Shown here: one piece after another, positions 1 to 6,379 of the stretch
Position numbering within the stretch: the first letter of the stretch is position 1
Layout of the letters: every line of letters starts with the position of its first letter
Source: Eubacterium limosum
Lineage (GTDB): Bacteria > Bacillota > Clostridia > Eubacteriales > Eubacteriaceae
DNA length: 10,939 nt
NCBI GenBank assembly: GCA_959020865.1
Contig: CAUEUD010000117.1
Span: 1 to 10,939, forward strand
Direction of reading: 5' to 3'
The notes under the pieces: model-generated
What the model was told of the DNA's origin: nothing
Databases searched by the model: none
Seen by the model: only the letters and a program-made list of their open reading frames with translations
Made by a program: the position numbers and the translations under genes

Positions 1-12
1 CTGTCATTGTAT

Positions 13-55
13 AAAAAGAGGCGGATAATATATACATATCCACGGTACCACTCTT
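13..55 (-). terminator. T-box regulated intrinsic terminator
   Basis: On the minus strand AAGAG plus GTGGATA pairs with TATCCGC plus CTCTT around an AT-rich loop, followed directly by a run of T (plus-strand A run at 13-17). The 5' arm contains the T-box sequence, so this hairpin is the alternative to the antiterminator. Its position at the left edge means the regulated start codon lies outside the window. Confidence 0.85.
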
Positions 56-313
56 CTTTAAAACAACCTCACGGTCGTTTCCTCTTCAGGTCGGAATAGA
101 CTTCCGTCTTTCTTAACCCTAGTCATTTAACGCTGACACTCCTGTTACAGGATAACGGCTTCCCCTACTAGTTTGGTAAACTTTCAGGTCAGCAGCTCGC
201 AAGTGAGTATTACATACCCCTTTATTGTCGGCATCACACCATTCGCCAACTCTCTGGAATAAAGACCTACGGTATCTTTCTCTTGGTCATAGCTGTTAGA
301 TATTTTTGATGTT
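13..313 (-). promoter_or_regulatory. T-box riboswitch leader (probably leucine-responsive)
   Basis: A tRNA-sensing leader read right to left, controlling a gene beyond the left edge. The hallmark T-box sequence AGTGGTACCGTG lies at 41-52 and precedes a terminator. Stem I is recognisable: the AGAGAG bulge motif (250-255), an apical helix GTTGGC/GCCGAC (245-250 with 227-232) around a GGTGTGA loop, and a middle helix CTTTATT/AATAAAG (258-264 with 220-226). Below it, ATACC/GGTAT and CAAG/CTTG helices enclose an internal loop whose 3' side reads TAATACTCA. The specifier is most likely CTC (205-207), followed by the usual purine A, which indicates leucine. The antiterminator bulge TGGT would pair with a tRNA end whose discriminator base is A. 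That fits tRNA-Leu (or Tyr, codon TAC) and argues against Ser. In T-box leaders uncharged tRNA promotes read-through. The class is clear; the amino acid is inferred by eye. Confidence 0.9.
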
Positions 314-319
314 GAAAAG

Positions 320-348
320 ATTATATCTGTTTCTAAAACCTTTGTCAA
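320..348 (-). promoter_or_regulatory. Sigma-A promoter of the T-box transcript
   Basis: A perfect-consensus promoter: -35 TTGACA (343-348), a 17-base spacer and -10 TATAAT (320-325). Transcription would start near 313, just ahead of T-box stem I. This sets the 5' end of the leader. Confidence 0.9.
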
Positions 349-386
349 CACTTATTTTTGCTTGTTTTAATTTTAACAACCTGAAA

Positions 387-403
387 CCGCTTACCCCCAG
401 CGG
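387..403 (-). terminator. Weak candidate terminator after the GH13-TadA gene
   Basis: A CCGCT/AGCGG hairpin with a 7-base loop lies about 100 bases past the stop of the GH13-TadA gene and upstream of the T-box promoter. On the minus strand only three T residues follow it. On the plus strand a longer but interrupted T-rich tract follows. It is the best terminator candidate in this gap, but the stem is short and the call is weak. Confidence 0.3.
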
Positions 404-502
404 AATTATTTTTATTTTATCACTTTAGGGGCTTAAATCTTAAAAGCACAGCGAAAAGATTTTTGTTTTATCATACCTCTTTCCGTTGTGCCATTGTTTC
501 AG

Positions 503-2395
503 CTATCGGTTATTTTGAAAAAAGCGTTCAAGCAGCTCCTGGCATTTCTCCTCACAAATGCCGGAATAAATTTCCGTTGCATTTGAAAGCATTGGATGCT
601 TTCCCAGCTCCGCCGTTGTCTCGACACCGCCAAACCGTGTTTCCCATGTCCCGTAAACCAGTTTTCTGATTCGGCTTTGAATAACTGCCCCCATACACAT
701 AGGGCACGGTTCTGCTGTCACATAAAGCTCACAATCGTCCAGACGCCATCGTCCAAGTTTTTTTGAAGCCTCCCGGATAACAAGCATCTCGGCATGTGCT
801 GTCGGGTCCTGCAGCGTTTCTTTCTGGTTGTGGGCCGCTGCTATGATCTCTCCATTTCGTACGATCACTGCCCCGACAGGCACCTCGCCTTCTTCGATGC
901 CCCTTTCAGCCTCCTCTATGGCTTTAGACATAATATCCTGCATGGTCATCCCTTTAGGAATTTCCAGAGTCTGCTCGCATTTCTCCTCCTGGGATTTGAT
1001 CTCTCCAGCGGACTGCTCCTCTGCCTTGCCGCTGCTTGCCTGCTCTGTTATTTCCGAGACGACAAGACCGCAGCTCTCATCTACCAAAACACGTCCAGAA
1101 TCTCCAGGGATTTCAACACTGCCGTCACACTCCACAATTTCGTCGTTATACAGATCCCTGAATTTTCCTCTCAGCTCATGGTGCTCAACTCTGACAGAAT
1201 TCTCCTCGCTGTTAAACAGGACGTAGACCTGTTCATTTTCAAAGCGTCTCACGAATCCCATTTGCTGCGATTTTACAAATAATTCTTTATAATCGCCGTA
1301 ACGGATGGCTCTCGACGCTCTTCTAACCGCGGCCATACGGCAGATTTTCTGATATAAATCACAGTGCTCGTCAAAATGCATGCTTTCATAATTTGGTCTG
1401 AGCGGCGCGTCTGTGCCATTTCCCTTTACGCCCTTGGCGCCCTGTTCGCTGCCATAGTAAATCGAAGGAATTCCCGGCATGGTATAAAGCATCAGATAAA
1501 GCGGATACAACCACGCTTCACGGGTCAGGGTTGAGGCCACCCGGTCTACATCATGGTTGTCCACAAAATTAAAAGTATAAAAGCTTTTGTAAATGCCATA
1601 CTCGCCAAAAAGGCGGTTCAGTGAAAAGGAAATCTCAAAGTAGTTTTTGGTATTCAGGCTGGAATACAACCCTTTGTAGTCCTCATAATTGGTTACAGAA
1701 TCAAGATGCCCCTCCTGTACCAGCACATTATAATCGCCGTGGACACTCTCACCGACAAACCAGAAGTCCTGCTTCAAATATTTGGAAAAATCACTGAGCT
1801 CTCTTAAAAACTCAGTGTTCATAACATTGGCAGCATCCATCCGGACGCCGTCTATATGAAATGTTTCAATCCAAAAACGCATGACTTCTTTTAAATAATC
1901 CTTTACCTCTGGATTATAAAGGTTCAGCTTAACAAGATTATCATGCCCCGCCCAGTTTTCATAGCTGAGGCCATCGTTAAAGCTGTTATTTCCCCAAAAA
2001 TTAACGCCGAGGAACCAATCTTTATAACGCGAGTTTTCCCGGTTCTGTTTCATATCCTGAAAGGCAAAAAAATCCCTTCCTACATGATTAAAAACACAGT
2101 CCAGCACCACCTTAAAGCCACTGTCATGGAGTTTATTCACAAGCGCCGCTAAATCTTCATTTGTGCCCAGACGCCTGTCAACCGTATAATAGTCTGTTGT
2201 GTCGTATCCATGCGATACTGAGCTGAACAGAGGCCCAAGCAAGATCGTATTAATGCCCAGCTTTTTTAAGTATTCCAGAAGATTCTCTATTTTCCAGAGG
2301 CGGTGCTCCGTTTGTCTACACTGCTCCTGGTATTCCTCAGCTCCGGCAAAACCCATCGTAAAAATGTGATACACGTTAAAGTCGCCAAAATCCAT
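503..2395 (-). CDS. tadA: GH13 alpha-amylase-family hydrolase fused to TadA-type tRNA adenosine deaminase
   Basis: A 630-residue two-domain protein without a signal peptide, hence probably cytoplasmic. Residues 1 to about 370 form a GH13 barrel with all conserved regions: DCVFNH (99-104), GVRMD with nucleophile D187, general acid E216 in FVGES, and NHD with D282. A beta-rich C-terminal domain (about 372-445) follows. An acidic, low-complexity linker (about 447-482) leads to a full-length deaminase domain (483-630) with HAE (H534, E536) and PCPMC (C564, C567), the zinc and catalytic motif of TadA. TadA converts A34 to inosine in tRNA-Arg. GH13 enzymes cleave or rearrange alpha-glucans; the substrate here cannot be assigned. 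The start has GGGAGGA (2401-2407) six bases upstream. One uninterrupted frame joins the two parts. An internal ribosome-binding-like site precedes the deaminase (see findings). The gene lies 50 bases after the ABC ATPase gene. Confidence 0.93.
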   Translation of the reverse strand: MDFGDFNVYHIFTMGFAGAEEYQEQCRQTEHRLWKIENLLEYLKKLGINTILLGPLFSSVSHGYDTTDYYTVDRRLGTNEDLAALVNKLHDSGFKVVLDCVFNHVGRDFFAFQDMKQNRENSRYKDWFLGVNFWGNNSFNDGLSYENWAGHDNLVKLNLYNPEVKDYLKEVMRFWIETFHIDGVRMDAANVMNTEFLRELSDFSKYLKQDFWFVGESVHGDYNVLVQEGHLDSVTNYEDYKGLYSSLNTKNYFEISFSLNRLFGEYGIYKSFYTFNFVDNHDVDRVASTLTREAWLYPLYLMLYTMPGIPSIYYGSEQGAKGVKGNGTDAPLRPNYESMHFDEHCDLYQKICRMAAVRRASRAIRYGDYKELFVKSQQMGFVRRFENEQVYVLFNSEENSVRVEHHELRGKFRDLYNDEIVECDGSVEIPGDSGRVLVDESCGLVVSEITEQASSGKAEEQSAGEIKSQEEKCEQTLEIPKGMTMQDIMSKAIEEAERGIEEGEVPVGAVIVRNGEIIAAAHNQKETLQDPTAHAEMLVIREASKKLGRWRLDDCELYVTAEPCPMCMGAVIQSRIRKLVYGTWETRFGGVETTAELGKHPMLSNATEIYSGICEEKCQELLERFFQNNR

Positions 2396-2427
2396 CAGGT
2401 TCCTCCCATTAATGCTATTTTCTTTTG

Positions 2428-2436
2428 ATTATAACA
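2428..2436 (-). promoter_or_regulatory. Extended -10 promoter for the GH13-TadA gene
   Basis: TGTTATAAT on the minus strand (TATAAT at 2428-2433, extended TG at 2435-2436) lies in the short gap between the ABC ATPase stop and the GH13-TadA ribosome binding site. No good -35 box lies 16-18 bases upstream, which extended -10 promoters can tolerate. No terminator separates the two genes, so read-through from the ABC operon is also possible. Confidence 0.5.
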
Positions 2437-2445
2437 CTTTTTCCT

Positions 2446-3060
2446 TTAATAATATGTAATTTTTTCAATCTTAACAGGTTTTTCTTTTAATAAATATATC
2501 GCATCGCAGATCTTTGTAAGCTCATCCCGGTTATGGCTTACATAGATAACTGTTTTGGGGTCTTGCTGCCAAAGGCGTTTGAAATCTTCAGCCAGACGGT
2601 CCTTAAGCTCATAGTCCAGACTGCTGAAGGGCTCATCCATCAACAACAGGCTCGAGGGATAACAAAAAGCCCTGGCTATGGAAACACGCTGGCGCATTCC
2701 GCCGCTCAGAGCTTTTGGATAATAATCTGCATACTCCGCTAAGCCCACCATTTCAAGAATGGGTGCCACGGTCGATTCCTGCTCTTTATCCAGTACAAAG
2801 CACAGATTTTGTTTAACTGTCCGCCAGGGTAAAAGGCGGTCCTCCTGAAAAATATAAGAAACCTGCCCATCCTCCACACCTTCAATCATACCGGTGTCTG
2901 GAGCTGTGACGCCGGCCAGAAGGTTCAGCAGCGTGGTTTTTCCGCTGCCCGACGGTCCCATAATTCCGGTGATTTTATTTTCAGGAAATTTTATACTGAA
3001 ATCACGATAAATCACTTCATTTCCATAAGCCTTTGTCAGGTTTTCTATTTTAATATCCAT
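2446..3060 (-). CDS. NitT/TauT-family ABC transporter ATPase
   Basis: The energising subunit of the importer encoded with the two upstream genes. The protein is 204 residues from the chosen start. All ABC motifs are present: Walker A GPSGSGKTT (about residue 35), a Q-loop FQEDRLLPWRT, signature LSGGMRQR, Walker B LLLMDEP with a D-loop SSLD, and switch histidine YVSHN. The LLPWRT stretch is typical of the SsuB/TauB/NrtD group. I chose ATG at 3058-3060 because GGTGA lies five bases upstream. A GTG at 3067-3069 would add three residues but is poorly spaced from any Shine-Dalgarno sequence. The gene overlaps the 3' end of the permease gene, suggesting translational coupling. It lacks the C-terminal extension of some family members. 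The family assignment is firm; the substrate is unknown. Confidence 0.93.
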   Translation of the reverse strand: MDIKIENLTKAYGNEVIYRDFSIKFPENKITGIMGPSGSGKTTLLNLLAGVTAPDTGMIEGVEDGQVSYIFQEDRLLPWRTVKQNLCFVLDKEQESTVAPILEMVGLAEYADYYPKALSGGMRQRVSIARAFCYPSSLLLMDEPFSSLDYELKDRLAEDFKRLWQQDPKTVIYVSHNRDELTKICDAIYLLKEKPVKIEKITYY

Positions 3061-3832
3061 AATCGTCACCGGCCTTTATCTTTCTCAAAAACCAAACGGT
3101 CAGTTTTTCAAGGGTAAAACTGCATATTACGACAATCAGCGTCCATGAGAACAGCGTCTCTGTTTCCAGATATACTTTAGCGTAGTATAAATTCATCCCA
3201 ACAGACGGAAGGGCATTGGCTAATACCTCAGAGGTTACGGTCGATCGCCACCCCATTCCGATAACATTCATTAAAGCAGAAGCGAAGTAAGGCTTTAATG
3301 TGGGCAGATAGATATCTTTCAATACACGCTTAAAAGGCACATGGTACAGCGCCGCCATCTCCAGAAGGTTTCCGCTGGTATTTTGGATGCCCTCCACCAC
3401 ATTCGTCCAGGTAATGGGAAAACAGACAAGAAAGGTGACCATCAGCGGCACCCAGCCTGACTTAATCCAAAGGTTGATCAAAATACTGACCGAGACCACT
3501 GGCAGCGTCCGCACAACGGTGACAAACGGCAGCATCAGCTCATAAAAAACACGGTTAAGACCGCTGAGCATTCCAATCACCACCCCAAGCGCCACAGAGA
3601 CAGCAATCCCACCGAAAACCCGGATTAAGGTCATTCCCAGATCTTCAAAAAATCCAGCTTCACCTACGACTCCTGCCACACCGGCCAAGGTTGTCCACGG
3701 CGATGGAAGAACGAGGCTGTTTCCCACCATACTGGCCCCAAGCTGCCAAATTCCAATCCAAAAAAGGACTGCCAGGAGTTTTAAAACTCCTGGCGGCATT
3801 TTTTTAATATGTGAGTCCGTAGAAATCTTCAC
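3050..3832 (-). CDS. NitT/TauT-family ABC transporter permease
   Basis: A 260-residue integral membrane subunit of the binding-protein-dependent transport family. About six hydrophobic segments are visible (roughly 17-36, 68-92, 100-122, 127-147, 182-203 and 227-249). An EAA-type cytoplasmic loop (158-177, EMAALYHVPFKRVLKDIYLP) docks on the ATPase. The start is GTG at 3830-3832, supported by AAAGG six bases upstream and a further GGAGG. It overlaps the end of the binding-protein gene by 29 bases. An in-frame ATG at 3797-3799, just after that gene's stop, has no Shine-Dalgarno sequence and is less likely. A perfect 24-base palindrome lies within its first codons. Only one permease gene is present, so the channel is presumably a homodimer. 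Confidence 0.92.
   Translation of the reverse strand: MKISTDSHIKKMPPGVLKLLAVLFWIGIWQLGASMVGNSLVLPSPWTTLAGVAGVVGEAGFFEDLGMTLIRVFGGIAVSVALGVVIGMLSGLNRVFYELMLPFVTVVRTLPVVSVSILINLWIKSGWVPLMVTFLVCFPITWTNVVEGIQNTSGNLLEMAALYHVPFKRVLKDIYLPTLKPYFASALMNVIGMGWRSTVTSEVLANALPSVGMNLYYAKVYLETETLFSWTLIVVICSFTLEKLTVWFLRKIKAGDDYGY
3771..3794. repeat. Perfect 24-bp palindrome at the binding-protein/permease junction
   Basis: Arms GCCAGGAG and CTCCTGGC flank the self-complementary centre TTTTAAAA, giving a perfect 24-base palindrome. It starts 10 bases past the binding-protein stop and lies inside the 5' coding part of the permease gene. On the plus strand it is followed by GGCA and seven T residues, resembling an antisense terminator. 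On the mRNA it would be a stable hairpin at the gene junction. Confidence 0.8.
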
Positions 3833-4808
3833 CCGGTACCTTTCCTCCTACCGATTTTGGTTCAAAAGAAGCCAGTACGTCAAAATATTTTTGCAGGTCT
3901 TCTTTAGCGTCAGACGGTGTAATAAAAACAATACTGCAATTAGGAATAGCCTTCTGAGCCATCTGCTGATTATCCATAATTTTTGCTTCCACAACATTAT
4001 TAGCAGCGCGTTCATCAGCAACATTGATCGTTTCAACCGAGGTTTTATATGCCTCCATAAACTTTTTGACAATCGTTGGATTCTTTTCAGCCCATTCCTT
4101 ATTTACGACCACGCAGCCCATCTCCAGTTTTGTTCCGTCTGTAGCCTTTTCCCAGGCGTCCGTCATGTCAACTGCTACCTTTAAATTTTCATTCTTAGCA
4201 AGGGTTGCTGTGGCAAAAGGCTGTGGCAGCATCGCAATGGAGCCTTCTCCAGATGCAAGCTTAGCGGCTGCTTCGCTGTGTTCTCCAAACCATTCAATGG
4301 TTACGTCAGTCCCTGGTATCAGTCCATTTTTATCTAACAGATAATTTAAGACATACTCGGGTGTAGAACCCTGCCCGGTGGCGTAAATCGTCTTTCCTTT
4401 GAGATCCGCCATGGAATTGATGTTTTCACTTTTATCCGCTACTATGGATAAAGTTCCCAATGTGTTCACAGCGCCCAAAATAACCTTGCCCTCTGTTTTA
4501 TTATACAGGGTGGCCGCCAGATTGGTTGGCACTGCCGCGATCTGATAGTCGCCATTGATGATTCCTGCCGTGACCTGGTCAGGGGCTGTGGCGATTGTCC
4601 ATTCAGGCTCTACCTGCTCTCCCAGTTCAACACCTTCGGCGATCATTTCGGCCATGCCCATTCCTGTTGGGCCGGACAAAGCGGCAATTTTAACTGTCTG
4701 GGGCTCTGGTTTTGGTTCTTCCTCTACCTGTTTCGTTGAGCAGCCAGCACTCATTAAAACCACTGCCAAAAGGCAGCCGACAACAGCAAGCCATCTTTTT
4801 TTCTTCAT
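3804..4808 (-). CDS. NitT/TauT-type ABC transporter substrate-binding lipoprotein
   Basis: A 334-residue extracytoplasmic solute receptor and first gene of the importer operon. Residues 1-22 form a lipoprotein signal peptide: a basic MKKKR start, a hydrophobic core and a lipobox ending AGC, with Cys23 as the lipidated residue. The residue at -3 is Ser rather than the usual Leu/Val/Ile. The mature part resembles the SsuA/THI5 (NMT1-like) binding-protein fold, with an early VKIAALSGPTG strand-loop and a NKEWAEKNP segment typical of the family. The ATG has AAAGGAG seven bases upstream. Related systems carry taurine, alkanesulfonates, nitrate, thiamine precursors or other small solutes. No neighbouring metabolic gene identifies the ligand. 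The long leader with a terminator suggests control by the transported compound or a product. Confidence 0.9.
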   Translation of the reverse strand: MKKKRWLAVVGCLLAVVLMSAGCSTKQVEEEPKPEPQTVKIAALSGPTGMGMAEMIAEGVELGEQVEPEWTIATAPDQVTAGIINGDYQIAAVPTNLAATLYNKTEGKVILGAVNTLGTLSIVADKSENINSMADLKGKTIYATGQGSTPEYVLNYLLDKNGLIPGTDVTIEWFGEHSEAAAKLASGEGSIAMLPQPFATATLAKNENLKVAVDMTDAWEKATDGTKLEMGCVVVNKEWAEKNPTIVKKFMEAYKTSVETINVADERAANNVVEAKIMDNQQMAQKAIPNCSIVFITPSDAKEDLQKYFDVLASFEPKSVGGKVPGEDFYGLTY

Positions 4809-4848
4809 TTCAAAACTCCTTTAAACGTTATTTTGAATGTATACCCAT

Positions 4849-4882
4849 AAAAATCAAAAAACTTCCAGCCGGAGCAGGAAGT
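4849..4882 (-). terminator. Intrinsic terminator inside the ABC operon leader
   Basis: On the minus strand ACTTCC (4877-4882) pairs with GGAAGT (4861-4866), with an inner GC/GC extension past a T-T mismatch and a TCCG loop. A T-rich tail TTTTTTGATTTTT follows. It lies between the operon's promoter and its first start codon, so it must regulate that operon rather than end an upstream gene, which has its own terminator at 5054-5095. Confidence 0.82.
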
Positions 4883-4979
4883 ATGCAACCTAAAAGGAAC
4901 TCATGCACAACATGTGTTTTTTGATTTCATCTTCCTTTCAAATCAGGCTGCTAAACCTTCTCTGTTAGGGTATTTCATC
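4849..4979 (-). promoter_or_regulatory. Candidate riboswitch or attenuator leader of the ABC operon, class unknown
   Basis: The stretch between the promoter and the binding-protein gene can form mutually exclusive helices on the minus-strand RNA. State 1: UGAAAGGAA (4932-4940) pairs with UUCCUUUUA (4891-4899) over nine pairs, enclosing GAU-GAA-AUC and CAUG-UUGUG-CAUG hairpins and leaving the terminator free. State 2: AGGAAGAUG (4928-4936) pairs with CAU-A-CUUCCU (4876-4885), nine pairs with one bulged A, which sequesters the terminator's 5' arm. A further CUAAC/GUUUAG hairpin lies near the 5' end. The shared AGGAA segment makes the states compete. I do not recognise TPP, SAM, FMN, purine, glycine, cobalamin, preQ1, guanidine-I or T-box signatures. 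Confidence 0.65.
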
Positions 4980-4985
4980 TTTTTT

Positions 4986-5014
4986 AGTATATCACAGCCC
5001 CAATATTCTGGCAA
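4986..5014 (-). promoter_or_regulatory. Sigma-A promoter of the ABC transporter operon
   Basis: -35 TTGCCA (5009-5014), a 17-base spacer and -10 TATACT (4986-4991). The predicted start near 4979 gives a leader of about 170 bases before the lipoprotein start codon. Confidence 0.8.
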
Positions 5015-5053
5015 GGATTACATTTTTTACTCTTTTCAGCGTTTTCTTTGCAT

Positions 5054-5095
5054 AAAAAACAGCGAAGACAGAACTCCAAAGTCTGTTTTCGCCGT
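5054..5095 (-). terminator. Terminator of the alcohol dehydrogenase gene
   Basis: Arms at 5082-5095 and 5059-5072 form 14 consecutive positions with one A-C mismatch and one G-U pair, around a 9-base loop. They are followed on the minus strand by six T residues. The hairpin begins seven bases past the dehydrogenase stop codon. A typical strong rho-independent terminator that isolates the ABC operon from upstream transcription. Confidence 0.92.
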
Positions 5096-5102
5096 TTTAA
5101 AC

Positions 5103-6218
5103 TTATTGAGATATATTATTGAGAATTTCCAGTACTTCATCAGCGGTTGGCATGAGAGGCGTTGTCTGGGTACAGGTATCTACCAGAGCATTCTCTGCAA
5201 GCTGACGTTTTCCAGCTTCAAACTCATTTCTGTCCATTCCCCATGCAATCAGAGAGGTAGGCATTTCCATTTTTTCCATAATATCCCGGATGTACGCAAT
5301 CAGCTTATCCACAGCACCTCTGGCCGTGTCCGTAAAAAGCGCGATTCCCGTAACCTTAGCAAGCTGTGCATAACGATTCAGGCACCCCTCATTGCGGCTG
5401 TTAAAAGTAACCACATGCGGCAGTAAAATCGCATTGGCCAGCCCATGCGGAATATGAAACATACCACCCAGGTTATGTGCAATGCCATGATTAATGCCCA
5501 GTCCCGCTTTATTAAAGGCCATACCTGCCATGGTTGACGCTACCTGCATCTGTTCACGGTGGTAAGTATTGTCTGGATCGTTATATGTGATCAGAAGCGA
5601 CTGTGTAATAATCTGAACAGACTTTTCAGCGAAACAATCTGAAAAATTATCTCTTCCCTGGGCTACATAAGCTTCCAGAGCGTGTGTTAATACGTCGATA
5701 CCAGTATTGGCCACAATTGGCTTGGGGACGCTTCTTGTAAAATCCGGATTTAAAAGTGCCACAGCCGGCAGCATCATTGGATCTGCAAAAAGATGCTTGA
5801 CCTTTGCCTGTAAATCGGTGATAACCGTTGCGGCGGTTGCGTCTGACCCGGTACCGCTTGTGGTTGGAATCGCAATAAATTCAAAAACCTTCCCTGTTTG
5901 CTTGGCTGTAAAGAAAAGGATCGCTTTAGCGGCGTCGATGGCTGACCCGCCGCCGAAGGCGACGATTACATCACAGCTGCTTGCCATGAGCCTTTTCATC
6001 CCGGCTGCAACTTCTTCGAGCGGTGGGTCTGGCACCACATCTGTGAACAGCACAACCTTATTTGAATCGTCTATTTCTTTTAGAATTTTGGATACAGACT
6101 GGTTTTCTGCCAGAAATTTATCGCAGACAATGAAGATTCCCTGGTTCCTGTACTGATTAAAATATTTAAGGCAGTCAACGCCACTGATGACCTTTGTATT
6201 TAATTCAAAAACTTCCAT
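5103..6218 (-). CDS. Iron-containing (type III) alcohol dehydrogenase
   Basis: An NAD(P)-dependent dehydrogenase of the group III Fe-ADH family (FucO, PduQ, butanol dehydrogenases), interconverting an alcohol and an aldehyde or ketone. From the chosen start it has 371 residues, the usual family length. The nucleotide-binding GGGSAIDAAKA lies at about 89-99. The metal ligands D175, H179, H244 and H258 and the catalytic-type H248 are all present, in NTGIDVLTHALEAY and NHGIAHNLGGMFHIPHG. I chose ATG at 6216-6218 because AGGAGG lies directly upstream at ideal spacing and MEVFELNTKVISG matches where family members begin. An in-frame ATG at 6270-6272, preceded by AAAGGA, would add 18 residues. The gene stands alone between two terminators. 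I found no convincing promoter in the short gap after the lon terminator. The substrate cannot be told from sequence. Confidence 0.93.
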   Translation of the reverse strand: MEVFELNTKVISGVDCLKYFNQYRNQGIFIVCDKFLAENQSVSKILKEIDDSNKVVLFTDVVPDPPLEEVAAGMKRLMASSCDVIVAFGGGSAIDAAKAILFFTAKQTGKVFEFIAIPTTSGTGSDATAATVITDLQAKVKHLFADPMMLPAVALLNPDFTRSVPKPIVANTGIDVLTHALEAYVAQGRDNFSDCFAEKSVQIITQSLLITYNDPDNTYHREQMQVASTMAGMAFNKAGLGINHGIAHNLGGMFHIPHGLANAILLPHVVTFNSRNEGCLNRYAQLAKVTGIALFTDTARGAVDKLIAYIRDIMEKMEMPTSLIAWGMDRNEFEAGKRQLAENALVDTCTQTTPLMPTADEVLEILNNISQ

Positions 6219-6341
6219 ATTACCCTCCTGGTGTTTATCCATGGACGTAAAGCTTCCAGATAAAATATTCATCTATTCTATCCTTTCATTTCACTTTTTA
6301 GAAGGAAAAATCCCGTCGACATCATATAAATTTTTATCATT

Positions 6342-6369
6342 AAAAAAGACCAAGGCTTAAGCCTTGGTC
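6342..6369 (-). terminator. Palindromic terminator of the marR-lon operon
   Basis: A perfect 22-base inverted repeat, GACCAAGGCTT/AAGCCTTGGTC (6348-6369), begins 10 bases past the lon stop. It is followed on the minus strand by six T residues (6342-6347). A clear rho-independent terminator. Confidence 0.93.
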
Positions 6370-6379
6370 CCGTTAGTCT

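Noticed and set aside
204..206. TCA (serine) as the T-box specifier
   Set aside because: It is followed by C rather than a purine, and the antiterminator TGGT fits an A discriminator whereas tRNA-Ser carries G.
435..462. AAATCTT/AAGATTT inverted repeat as terminator of the GH13-TadA gene
   Set aside because: The stem is AT-only, the loop is long, and on the minus strand it is followed by AAGCCCC rather than a T-run.
794..1282. Plus-strand open frame of 162 codons opposite the GH13-TadA gene
   Set aside because: It is antisense to a strongly conserved coding region, has no recognisable domain and no ribosome binding site. The same holds for every other plus-strand frame in the window.
4883..4979. 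TPP or SAM riboswitch in the ABC operon leader
   Set aside because: The transporter family made TPP likely, but the CUGAGA and ACCUGAU elements of TPP are absent, and there is no SAM-I core.
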